The notes beneath the pieces were generated by a model that saw nothing but the letters and a program-made list of their open reading frames with translations, did not search any database and had not been told where the DNA came from. A stretch of DNA of 61,598 nucleotides from an uncultured Acetatifactor sp. Its GTDB lineage: Bacteria; Bacillota; Clostridia; Lachnospirales; Lachnospiraceae. The translations under genes and the position numbers were made by a program. Positions within the stretch are counted from its first letter, which is position 1; the number at the start of each line of letters is the position of its first letter. The stretch spans positions 1 through 61,598 of the forward strand of contig CAJUIA010000023.1 of NCBI GenBank assembly GCA_910586485.1, read 5' to 3'. Shown one piece after another: positions 34,542-42,786 of this stretch.

Positions 34542-36095
34542 TTACTGCCGGGCCTCCCGGCATTTCGTCCCGGCCGGCACAGACAGCTCATGAGAAAGCC
34601 TCCGGCTCAGCTCTTCATAGGTCAGCCCGTATTTTTTTACAATATCCTCCGCATATCCCACGCCCTCCATGTGTTCCCGGCTGATCTTATAGGTCCGCTT
34701 CCGCTCCCTGCTTCCGTCCAGCATGGCCGTCAGCGCCGCCACTCCTTCTATCCCTTCTCCCAGCTCTTTTAAATGCGTCACATAAACGCCCATGCAGCCC
34801 TTTTCGATAAAGTGAGTCAAAACCCGCTTACCCATGACACAGCCGTCATAATGAGCTGCCGTGGTAAACAGCTCGTTAATAATCACAAACGCATGATCTG
34901 CTTCTTCCTTCATCATGGGAGCAAGGCGTGTCAGCTCCTCCTTCAGCTTTCCCTTCCCACTGCCCAGGCTTTCCTCAGCGGAAAAATGAGTCAGCAGCGC
35001 CGTAAAATGAGGCACCCTTGCCCGTTTGGCCGGCACGTCCAGCCCCATCCCTGCAAGATATACCAGCTGCCCCATGCTTCTGGCAAAGGTGGTCTTGCCG
35101 CCCTGGTTGGGACCGCCCACCACAAAAAAGCGTTCTCCCTGCCTGAAAGCAAAATCATTGCTCACCACCGGTATTTTCCGCACACAATTTACACAGGCAA
35201 GGGCCAGGTCATAAAGCCCTTCCGCTTCCGGCTGTCGATCTGTCCCCGGCTCCGGAACACAGAACGAAAAGCCCTGCTCCCTCATCCTTTCTTCAAAACG
35301 CAGATATGCAAGATAATACTGCATTTCCTGCTCTGCCTGCAGAATCGTCTCATCCCCAAAGGCAGGAAACTCGTCCCCAAAAGCTTCTATCCTGTCAAAA
35401 ATTTCCGGTCTCTTCTTTCGAAAGGCCTCAAATACCGCTTCCTCTAAAGGTGACATTCCGGAAGTATTTAAAAATGGGGCAAGCTCCCTTGTCTGTTCTC
35501 CGCCGTGCAGCCGTTTTCCATAGGCTCCGTCCCGTCTTCCCTCGGTTATCACGATCCGGTTATCCTCGATCTCCAGAACCAGGTGCAGCTCCCCCAGCAT
35601 TTTCCGAATTGCTCCAGCCTCTTTACTGCTTTTTAGAAAATCTGTCTGCGCCGTATAATCCGCCAGATATTCCGACAGTCTCCGCAGCCCCTCTGACTTG
35701 CAGCCGCTCTCCGCCAATGCCGCCTGCAGACCGCTCACCGCGGCGCAATACTTATATACCGCATTTGCGTGCCAGGCCTTTTTCTGCAGCCCTGTCCTTG
35801 CCGCTTCCCGGCATTCTTCCGCGGCCGCCGCCCCACGCATCCCCTTAGAAAAGGTCTCCAGACATTCATAAATATCCGGCTGCCGGATGTCCCCCAAAAC
35901 CTCCCTGCGGTACCCCGCACAGGCTTTACCGACCGGAAAGCGATCATACATTTTCCGAATATCATACCGCGGAGACTGCTGCTGAACGGCATCTATAATC
36001 TGATTCAAATTCAAGTCCCAAAAAAATCCGGGCCTTGAAACATCTGCCGTTTCCGACGGCTCCGGGTCCAAAATGCTGTAATACGCCATGGTCAT
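34542..36095 (-). CDS. MutS-like ATPase, paralogue B
   Basis: A 517-residue paralogue of the next gene downstream. A helical N-terminal core precedes Walker A GGPNQGGKTTFARSMGQ (about 327-343), Walker B FVIINELFTTA (again NE instead of DE), GKRVLTHFIEKG and the switch YVTHLKEL. It also lacks a mismatch-recognition domain. The two paralogues share KYR/YRREVLGD, QxQGGK and NE motifs but are divergent in sequence, which suggests a heterodimer. The start is ATG 36095 (or 36089). Both lie immediately downstream of, and nearly overlap, the DHH gene stop at 36103. A role in nucleic-acid processing is inferred only. Confidence 0.87.
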   Translation of the reverse strand: MTMAYYSILDPEPSETADVSRPGFFWDLNLNQIIDAVQQQSPRYDIRKMYDRFPVGKACAGYRREVLGDIRQPDIYECLETFSKGMRGAAAAEECREAARTGLQKKAWHANAVYKYCAAVSGLQAALAESGCKSEGLRRLSEYLADYTAQTDFLKSSKEAGAIRKMLGELHLVLEIEDNRIVITEGRRDGAYGKRLHGGEQTRELAPFLNTSGMSPLEEAVFEAFRKKRPEIFDRIEAFGDEFPAFGDETILQAEQEMQYYLAYLRFEERMREQGFSFCVPEPGTDRQPEAEGLYDLALACVNCVRKIPVVSNDFAFRQGERFFVVGGPNQGGKTTFARSMGQLVYLAGMGLDVPAKRARVPHFTALLTHFSAEESLGSGKGKLKEELTRLAPMMKEEADHAFVIINELFTTAAHYDGCVMGKRVLTHFIEKGCMGVYVTHLKELGEGIEGVAALTAMLDGSRERKRTYKISREHMEGVGYAEDIVKKYGLTYEELSRRLSHELSVPAGTKCREARQ

Positions 36096-36102
36096 TTCGC
36101 CG

Positions 36103-37044
36103 TCACACCTGATTGCCTTCATTCCCCTGATTTGCCATCTCACACAGCTCCGCCAGCATCTTAGGCAGGTCTGTTTCCATATTTTCGTCCGTAAACTGGC
36201 AGGTGCCTACCTTTCGGTGTCCGCCGCCGTTATACTTTAACATCAGGCTGCCCACGTCCACCTTACAGGTTTTGTTTAAAATACTGTAGCCCACAGCCGC
36301 CGAACAGCCCTTGCCGCCCCGTCCGCTGACAATCCAGGCGGAAATATTCTGCTCCGGATACATGCTGTAGATCATAAAACGGTTACCGGTGTAAATGGGA
36401 TCCACTCCCCGCAGATCGGTGATAATGACCTTTCCCTCCGTCCTGGTATACTTTCTCACCATCTCCTTAAATTTAACCGTCTGCTCCTTGTAAACCTCAA
36501 TCCGTTCCTGCACATCCGGCAGGGCAAGGATCTCTTCGGTTGTCATGGTACGGCATGCCGTCATCAGCTTTTCCATCAGCTGATAGTTGGAGATGGTAAA
36601 CTGCCTCCACCTGCCCAGCCCCGTCCTGGGATCCATCAGAAAGCCCACCAGAATCCAGCCCTCCGGCTTCATGATCTCACTGAAAGTCAGATTGCCGGAA
36701 TCCACCTTATCCACCGCCTCCATCAGCTCGTCGAACTGAGGGAAACGTTCTCTGCCGCCGTAATATTCGTAAATAATCCGGGCACAGGAAGGCGTGATCC
36801 TGCTCTCCCCCTTGTACTTCCCCTGCAGCTGAAGCCTTTCATGCTCGCTGGAATGATGGTCAAACCAAAGCCCGCAGCCTTCCACATAGGGTACGTTTGC
36901 CAGACAGTCATTCTCGTTTATCTCGATCAGGCCGTCCTGCAGGTCCTTAGGGTGGGCAAATTTCCAGCTGTCAATGATTCCCACCTCCAAAAGCAGCGCG
37001 CCGCAGGCAAGGCCGTCAAAATCCGAACGTGTTACTAATCTCAT
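36103..37044 (-). CDS. DHH-family phosphoesterase (nanoRNase/exopolyphosphatase-like)
   Basis: A 313-residue DHH/DHHA1-type protein. The N-terminal motif VTRSDFDGLACG (DxDG) and the DHH motif WFDHHSSEHE form the Mn2+ site. A C-terminal substrate-binding region contains ISAWIVSGRGGKGCSAAVGYS and LMLKYNGGGHRKVGTCQF (a DHHA1-like GGGHR). Members hydrolyse short oligonucleotides, cyclic dinucleotide products, or polyphosphate. The start at 37044 follows GGAGGACAGTATC. It is the first gene of the DHH - MutS-like B - MutS-like A operon. That linkage suggests a nucleic-acid substrate, but this is inference. Confidence 0.9.
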   Translation of the reverse strand: MRLVTRSDFDGLACGALLLEVGIIDSWKFAHPKDLQDGLIEINENDCLANVPYVEGCGLWFDHHSSEHERLQLQGKYKGESRITPSCARIIYEYYGGRERFPQFDELMEAVDKVDSGNLTFSEIMKPEGWILVGFLMDPRTGLGRWRQFTISNYQLMEKLMTACRTMTTEEILALPDVQERIEVYKEQTVKFKEMVRKYTRTEGKVIITDLRGVDPIYTGNRFMIYSMYPEQNISAWIVSGRGGKGCSAAVGYSILNKTCKVDVGSLMLKYNGGGHRKVGTCQFTDENMETDLPKMLAELCEMANQGNEGNQV

Positions 37045-37151
37045 GATACTGTCCTCCTAAGCGAATGATATATTTCATTATAACGCGTGGAGCGGAAAAT
37101 GAAAATATAAAAAGAAAACTTTCTTCCTGGGATATTGCCAAACCGATGCTC

Positions 37152-37673
37152 TTACGAATTCAAGACACACTCCATCTCATACCACTGCTCTCCACCCCAG
37201 GTCGAGGCCGAGATACCGCGGCTGTGAAATCCCATCCTTTCATACATTTTAACCTTACTCTCCACGCAGGTCAAAATCAGGCTTGCACGCCCCCGCGCCT
37301 TTTGTCTGCGCTGATATTCCTCCATCAGCGCCCTGGCCAGGCCCAGTCCTCTGTACTCCGGCAGGACCACCAGCCCCAGCATCATAATATTTTTGCCCTC
37401 CGGCCGGTGCAGGCCCGCGTCTTCAAAAAAAGCATCCCGAAAGGCGGCTTCTTCCGTCGCCAGTCCGTTGATGGAGCCTGCCAGCCTGCCCGCCTCCCGG
37501 TCCGCGGCCACCAAAAACAGCTCCGGCGCCGCCACTGCCCTTGCCCTCATCTGCGCCGGCGCGCAGGCTTCGTTGGCAGGAAAGCAGATACCCTCCAGCC
37601 CGGCTGCTTCCTCCGTCTCTTCCGGACGCACCTCTCTTATTTCAAATCTCGCACTCAAGTTTTTGTCTGTCAT
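37152..37673 (-). CDS. GNAT acetyltransferase
   Basis: A 173-residue N-acetyltransferase of the GNAT fold. The acetyl-CoA segment is MLGLVVLPEYRGLGLARALMEE (V/I-x-x-x-x-R-G-x-G), followed by LILTCVESKVKMYERMGF. The N-terminal region EIREVRPEETEEA resembles arylalkylamine-type acetyltransferases. The start follows GGAAGGGAGAAACAG. It is a single gene upstream of the DHH operon on the same strand, with about 107 bp between. The substrate is unknown. Confidence 0.85.
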   Translation of the reverse strand: MTDKNLSARFEIREVRPEETEEAAGLEGICFPANEACAPAQMRARAVAAPELFLVAADREAGRLAGSINGLATEEAAFRDAFFEDAGLHRPEGKNIMMLGLVVLPEYRGLGLARALMEEYQRRQKARGRASLILTCVESKVKMYERMGFHSRGISASTWGGEQWYEMECVLNS

Positions 37674-37743
37674 CTGTTTCTCCCTTCCTGCCGCATATTC
37701 CGTATACCTTCAGTATAACACAAACTTTTCTAAATGGCACATT

Positions 37744-37772
37744 TTGATTTTCCTCCGCAAACCAGACATAAT
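37744..37772 (+). promoter_or_regulatory. Probable promoter of the paired ABC exporters
   Basis: -35 TTGATT (37744-37749) and -10 CATAAT (37767-37772) with 17-bp spacing. A short inverted repeat GACAT AATG ATGTC (37765-37778) overlaps the -10. The first ABC gene starts 80 bp downstream. Confidence 0.5.
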
Positions 37773-37851
37773 GATGTCCTGTTTGCCGTGATATGATACA
37801 TGGGACATGATAATTACATGCCTGACCGCATGACGAAATGGGGGAAGCATT

Positions 37852-39687
37852 ATGAAACTGCACTTATTGCATCAAAAAGGAAAAGAAAACATCCTGTATC
37901 ACATTGTTCAGGCCCTGCGCCAGATTCATCAGGGAGACCCTTTTATCGTCTGGCTGACCATAGGCAAAAATGTATTGGAAGCAGCCTTTGACGGTTTTTG
38001 TGCGGTCTATTTTATCAAATATCTTTATGAATGTATCGAAAATCGTGTGGATTTCAGCAGATTATTTGCCATGGTCAGTATCTTTTGTATTTTCCATATA
38101 GCCGTACATCTTCTATCGGCATATTGCAGCTATATGGAGCCTGTCTCCACCATGAAGGTGTATCGCCATATTTTCGGGCAGATGATGCACCGGGCCAAAA
38201 GAATCAGAATCGACCAATATGAAACTCCCGATTTTTATGATAATTTTTCCAGAGCATTGGATGAAGCTCTGGAGCAGGGCATGGGCTGTCTCTTTTTAAC
38301 TGCATGGGGCATTGGCTGCATTGTACGGGCATCCGTAGCTATGGCAATATTGGTTACGGTGGATCCGGTACTGCTGTTATTTGTGATCCCGCCCCTGCTG
38401 GGCAGCCTGTTTTTCGGCTTAAAAGAAAGCAGAGAAGAATTTGCCGCCCGCCGCGACGAGACGGCAGGCAAACGGAAAATGGAGTATGCAAAGCGGGTTT
38501 TTTATGAAAAAAAGTACGCCGGAGAGCTTCGCCTGTACCCCATGGCACAGGTATTGTTCCGCCTGCACCGCCAGGGATGCAGAGAAAGGTATCAGAAAAA
38601 TCAGCTCCACCAGCGCCGGATCGCAATATACCGTATTTTGGAATCTATATTGTTTGCCGGTGTTCTTTCCTTCGGCTCTTACCTTTATATAGCATATCGT
38701 GTGAAAGCAGGCGGAAGAACCTCTGTTGCCGCCTATGTGGCAATGGCATCCGCAGTAGGATACATCGTCACCTGTATCAGCGATGCCCTGGGACATTTTT
38801 CCCAGGCCGGAAAGCTTTGTCTGTATATGAAAAATATTCGGGATTTTATGAAATGTCCCGTGGAGGAAAAGATTCAGGATGCCCTGAAACCCGGTGAAGA
38901 CCTGGGCGAGATTTCCTTCGAACACGTATCCTATCATTACGCCGGAAGTAATCAAATGATTATTCAGGATTTAAATCTTCATGTAATGCAGGGGGAGCAT
39001 ATTGCACTTGTAGGCGAAAACGGCGCCGGAAAAACCACCTTGATGAAGCTGCTGATGGGCCTGTATCCGGTATCCTCAGGAAGTATACGGGCCGGCGGAC
39101 AGAATATCAGCCGTTACGATCAGGAAGCATATCGCGCGCAATTCGGAACCGTGTTTCAGGATTTCCAAATCTTTTCCCTGCCTCTTAGCGAAAATGTGCT
39201 GATGAGATCACCGGTGACGGAAAGAGAACGGCAGATCGTGACAGAAGCCCTGGAGAAGGCGCAGTTTGGCGAGGTGCTTCGGAAAATGCCGCAGGGAATA
39301 GACACCCTCCTGACAAAAGAGTTCGATGAAAACGGATATGTATGTTCCGGCGGGCAGGCTCAAAAAATCGCCATTGCCAGAGTATTTGCCAGGGATCCCC
39401 GGATTGTCATTCTGGATGAACCCTCCAGCGCTTTAGACCCGATTGCGGAATATAATATGTATTGCAATATGATGGAAGCCGCTAAAGGTAAAACAGTCTT
39501 TTTTATTTCCCATCGTATGTCTTCGGCACGGATGGCAGACCGAATCCTGTTTTTGGAGCACGGACATATCATTGAGCAGGGGACCCATGAAGAACTGATG
39601 GGAAAAAACGGCCGCTATGCGGAAATGTTTCGCCTGCAGGCCAAAAACTATCAGGAAGTGAACGGAGGAATTTTGTATGCGGAATAG
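37852..39687 (+). CDS. ABC exporter half-transporter A (permease-ATPase fusion)
   Basis: A 611-residue half-transporter: an N-terminal type IV exporter membrane domain (hydrophobic segments between about 30 and 310) and a C-terminal ATPase. Walker A is GENGAGKTT. The signature is VCSGGQAQ, with Cys where Leu is usual in LSGGQ. Walker B is IVILDEPSSALDP and the switch FISHRMSSARMADR. The start follows GGGGGAAGCATT. It overlaps the next gene by 11 bp, so the two most likely form a heterodimer. No leader peptide, modification enzyme or protease domain was found next to it, so a bacteriocin-export role is not supported. The cargo is unknown. Confidence 0.92.
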   Translation: MKLHLLHQKGKENILYHIVQALRQIHQGDPFIVWLTIGKNVLEAAFDGFCAVYFIKYLYECIENRVDFSRLFAMVSIFCIFHIAVHLLSAYCSYMEPVSTMKVYRHIFGQMMHRAKRIRIDQYETPDFYDNFSRALDEALEQGMGCLFLTAWGIGCIVRASVAMAILVTVDPVLLLFVIPPLLGSLFFGLKESREEFAARRDETAGKRKMEYAKRVFYEKKYAGELRLYPMAQVLFRLHRQGCRERYQKNQLHQRRIAIYRILESILFAGVLSFGSYLYIAYRVKAGGRTSVAAYVAMASAVGYIVTCISDALGHFSQAGKLCLYMKNIRDFMKCPVEEKIQDALKPGEDLGEISFEHVSYHYAGSNQMIIQDLNLHVMQGEHIALVGENGAGKTTLMKLLMGLYPVSSGSIRAGGQNISRYDQEAYRAQFGTVFQDFQIFSLPLSENVLMRSPVTERERQIVTEALEKAQFGEVLRKMPQGIDTLLTKEFDENGYVCSGGQAQKIAIARVFARDPRIVILDEPSSALDPIAEYNMYCNMMEAAKGKTVFFISHRMSSARMADRILFLEHGHIIEQGTHEELMGKNGRYAEMFRLQAKNYQEVNGGILYAE

Positions 39688-41542
39688 AACAAAAAATTCG
39701 GATAAGCTGCCTCTTAAACGAATTGTCAGTAATTATATTTATCTGCTGCGCTATGCTTTTAAAAAGGATGCCTGCTGCATTGTTTTAATCTTCAGTGCTT
39801 TTACCTTAGGCGGCGTGGGCTATGCCTGCATGGACACCATCTTTATTCGCTCCTTTATTTTGTTTTTGTCCGACAGCCGATATGACCTCCGGGATACGGT
39901 TATTCTGGCGGCCGGAGCAACGATTGGTATGGCCGTCTTCATGGCATTTGAAAAATGTGTACAAAGCCTGGCAAAGCCCCGTTTAATCCGCTTAAGCGGA
40001 AATGTGCAGGAAGAAATGATCCGTAAGGCTGTAAAGATGGATTTAATGTGCTACGACTGCCGCATCTACTATGATGATTTTGTGGTGGCCGCCGCACAGC
40101 TGGAAGAGGTTGTAAGTACGGCAATTATTGATCTGGCGCAGATGGGAAGGAACGTGATCACTCTTTTGGTATTGTCAGGGCTGATTACCGCCATAGATCC
40201 GGTTATCGCAGTCTTTCCGATACTTGGCTTTATCGTCAATGTCATTTCCCGCTTTCGTATTATGAAGCTGGAATATGATTTCGATGTAAAAAAGAAAACC
40301 ATTATGCGCCGTGCCAATTATTCCAAAAGAGTCTTTTATCAGCCGGAATATGCCAAGGAAATTAAGCTGTCTCATATTGAAATACCTCTGGAAAAGCAAT
40401 TCAACGAGGCCGTGGACGAGACGATAACCCTGGCCAGAAAATACGGCATTCCCATAGCGCTTTGGTCCCTGGTAAACTGGATTACCGTATTTACTTTTTT
40501 ATCCATGTTCTGCACCCCTCTCTATCTGGGCTACATGGCACTGGCAGCGCGCAAAGCGGCATTGAAGGATGTAGCTGCTTTAAATAATGCACAGGGCTCC
40601 GTGAGAAATCAGTTGGATGCCATTAACTATTGTATTGGGAAAATACAGCACGCGGGACTTTTTTGTGAGCGCTTCCGCAGATTCATGAACTATGAAAGCC
40701 GGGTCGAAAGGGCCCAGGGTACAGTGAAGCTTCCACGAACAGACAGCATACTGGAAATTAAAAACATGTCCTTCCGTTATGACGGGGCAGACCGGGACAC
40801 CTTAAAAAACATTAACATGCGGATCGAGGCTGGCCAAAGGATAGCGCTTGTGGGCGAAAACGGCGCCGGCAAGTCTACACTGATCAAGCTGCTGATGCGC
40901 CTGTATGATGTTACCGAGGGTGAAATCTGCTACGGCGGCGAAGATATTCGCCATTATTCCACGGATGCGTACCGAAGCTTATTCGGCCCGATCTTTCAGG
41001 ACTATCAGCTTTATGCCGCCACGGTTTTGGAGAACGTCATGATGAATGAGTCGTCGGAAAAAGAGGCCGACAGGGCATGCGCGGCGCTGGAAAAGTCCGG
41101 CTTTCAGAGCAGATTAAAAACACTGCCAGCAGGCTTATCAACCGTTCTGACCAGAGAATTTGATGAAAAGGGCGTCCAGTTGTCCGGCGGTGAGGCCCAA
41201 AAGGTGGCCATCGCTCGATTATTTGCCAAAAAAGAGCGGCTTCGGATCGCCGTTCTGGATGAACCCTCCAGCGCCTTGGACCCCCAGGCAGAATATGAGC
41301 TGAATAAAAATATTATGGACCGGGCGGGAGATGCTGCCGTGATCTTCATCTCCCACCGGCTCTCTACCACAAAAAATGCGGATCGGATCTATATGTTTGA
41401 AAACGGTGAAATTATAGAACAGGGTACTCATCAGGAATTAATGGAATTGAACGGACAGTACGCCAAAATGTTTCGATGCCAGGCAAAATATTATCAGGAA
41501 AATGTGGACAGACTTTCCTCCAGCCTGGCTTCCAGCTCCTGA
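39677..41542 (+). CDS. ABC exporter half-transporter B (permease-ATPase fusion)
   Basis: A 621-residue half-transporter partner of the previous gene. The membrane domain has segments such as VIFSAFTLGGVGYACMDTIF-like hydrophobic stretches over residues 20-310. The ATPase has Walker A GENGAGKST, the canonical signature QLSGGEAQK, Walker B IAVLDEPSSALDP and the switch FISHRLSTTKNADR. The start follows GGAGGAATTTTGT inside the upstream gene. The 3' end overlaps the convergent XRE gene by 49 bp. With one canonical and one altered signature motif, the dimer may have asymmetric ATP sites. Confidence 0.92.
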   Translation: MRNRTKNSDKLPLKRIVSNYIYLLRYAFKKDACCIVLIFSAFTLGGVGYACMDTIFIRSFILFLSDSRYDLRDTVILAAGATIGMAVFMAFEKCVQSLAKPRLIRLSGNVQEEMIRKAVKMDLMCYDCRIYYDDFVVAAAQLEEVVSTAIIDLAQMGRNVITLLVLSGLITAIDPVIAVFPILGFIVNVISRFRIMKLEYDFDVKKKTIMRRANYSKRVFYQPEYAKEIKLSHIEIPLEKQFNEAVDETITLARKYGIPIALWSLVNWITVFTFLSMFCTPLYLGYMALAARKAALKDVAALNNAQGSVRNQLDAINYCIGKIQHAGLFCERFRRFMNYESRVERAQGTVKLPRTDSILEIKNMSFRYDGADRDTLKNINMRIEAGQRIALVGENGAGKSTLIKLLMRLYDVTEGEICYGGEDIRHYSTDAYRSLFGPIFQDYQLYAATVLENVMMNESSEKEADRACAALEKSGFQSRLKTLPAGLSTVLTREFDEKGVQLSGGEAQKVAIARLFAKKERLRIAVLDEPSSALDPQAEYELNKNIMDRAGDAAVIFISHRLSTTKNADRIYMFENGEIIEQGTHQELMELNGQYAKMFRCQAKYYQENVDRLSSSLASSS

Positions 41543-42570
41543 AACCGTTTATTTCCCCGCAGCGGCTCAAAGCAGGCATCCTTTTTTAGTCCCTGCAGAA
41601 TCACCTGCTTAAGCTCCCTGCTCCACTTAAGCTTTTCCGGCTCCGGTGCAATCTCCGGTGCAAACAAAAGGGGATTAGGGGGCTCCTGCTGCCTGGTCAA
41701 TCGTTCTGCCATTCCTTCCAGGTAATCCAGCGCCCTCTCTGTATCCTTCTCCCGCAGATAGACCTCTGCCATCACACTAATCGCCAGTCCGCCTCCCACA
41801 TGGAAGCTTTCTCCCATCTGCTGCAGCACCTTGCATACCTCTATCCGTTTCTTCTGTTCCAGGTCCATTTCCTCACCCAGCATACTGATCAGACAGGTCT
41901 GCACCTTGTTTATCAGGCTGTACAGCTCCCTCTGTACCGTTCCCAGTGCCTTGTCCCGCTCTCCCTTTTTTAAATAAAGCCGCACCCAAAGGGGGATGAA
42001 ATCTCCTGCGCCTGCAGGGGCTTCCTTTAACAGCGCTTCCGCCCTGTCCAGCTCATTTTCCTCCAGTGCAAAAGACACCAGCATGGACACCGCCGGCAGG
42101 AAAAAGGCCGGATTCCCGCTGTCATGCACTTCCTGACAAAGCTTCTTTTTCAGCCTTGTCCGGCGGTCCCTGTCCTCTTCACTGCAGGCGGAAGCATTCA
42201 TTTCAAAAAAGGTTAATGCCGCCACGGCGCTGAACTTCAGGGATACATTGGAGGGATAAAGGCGGAGAAGCCTGTTCAGCTGCGCCTCCGCCTCCGATCT
42301 GCTGCCCTTTCCGGCCTTTTCCATAATATCCGCCATGTACTGCCCCAGCGCCTCTTCCGACAATTCTTCCTCAAACGCCAGCAGCGAGTCCACATCCGTA
42401 TCCAGCGCACGGGCCAGAGGACATAACAGGGTAATATCCGGATACGCACTGTCCGTTTCCCACTTGCTCACTGCAGGCGCCGAAACCCCCAGCGCGCCTG
42501 CCAGCTGCTCCTGTGTCATGCCTTTGGCCTTCCGCCGCTCCATAATCCTCCCACCGATCTTCAAATCCAT
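41494..42570 (-). CDS. XRE-family transcriptional regulator with helical C-terminal domain
   Basis: A 358-residue regulator. The Cro/CI-type helix-turn-helix lies at about 12-66 (KGMTQEQLAGALGVSAPAVSKWE). The rest is helical repeats rich in Leu/Glu, TPR-like, as in peptide- or partner-sensing XRE proteins. The start ATG 42570 follows GGCAGGGTAAATAAAGC. Its 3' 49 bp overlap the convergent ABC exporter gene. A promoter and a perfect palindrome lie just upstream, suggesting autoregulation. It may control the adjacent exporters (inference). Confidence 0.9.
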   Translation of the reverse strand: MDLKIGGRIMERRKAKGMTQEQLAGALGVSAPAVSKWETDSAYPDITLLCPLARALDTDVDSLLAFEEELSEEALGQYMADIMEKAGKGSRSEAEAQLNRLLRLYPSNVSLKFSAVAALTFFEMNASACSEEDRDRRTRLKKKLCQEVHDSGNPAFFLPAVSMLVSFALEENELDRAEALLKEAPAGAGDFIPLWVRLYLKKGERDKALGTVQRELYSLINKVQTCLISMLGEEMDLEQKKRIEVCKVLQQMGESFHVGGGLAISVMAEVYLREKDTERALDYLEGMAERLTRQQEPPNPLLFAPEIAPEPEKLKWSRELKQVILQGLKKDACFEPLRGNKRFQELEARLEESLSTFS

Positions 42571-42644
42571 GCTTTATTTACCCTGCCTTTCCAATCGCCG
42601 CCTTCAACGGCCTTCTGCTTCATCCGACAGACAATAAATATACC

Positions 42645-42659
42645 GTCAGGTATCCTGAC
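42645..42659. promoter_or_regulatory. Palindromic operator candidate for the XRE regulator
   Basis: GTCAGG TAT CCTGAC is a perfect 6-bp inverted repeat with a 3-bp centre. It lies between the predicted promoter and the start of the XRE gene, where it would block transcription if bound. Confidence 0.5.
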
Positions 42660-42675
42660 AAATGTCTGTATCTAC

Positions 42676-42704
42676 AGTATAGGCTATATCCGCTCCCTGT
42701 ACAA
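42676..42704 (-). promoter_or_regulatory. Promoter of the XRE regulator
   Basis: On the minus strand TTGTAC (42704-42699) and TATACT (42681-42676) with 17-bp spacing, about 105 bp upstream of the gene and upstream of the palindrome. Confidence 0.65.
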
Positions 42705-42786
42705 TGGAAGGACAGTTAATAAGCAGACAGATTTTCTTAAATGCCGTTTAACCCAGCACTTATCTTAACAGATACCCGTCAAAATT

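Noticed and set aside
34773..35848. Plus-strand open frames inside MutS-like B
   Set aside because: They are antisense to conserved Walker motifs of the ATPase.
37852..41542. Bacteriocin or RiPP export locus
   Set aside because: No precursor peptide, modification enzyme or peptidase domain was found beside the exporters.
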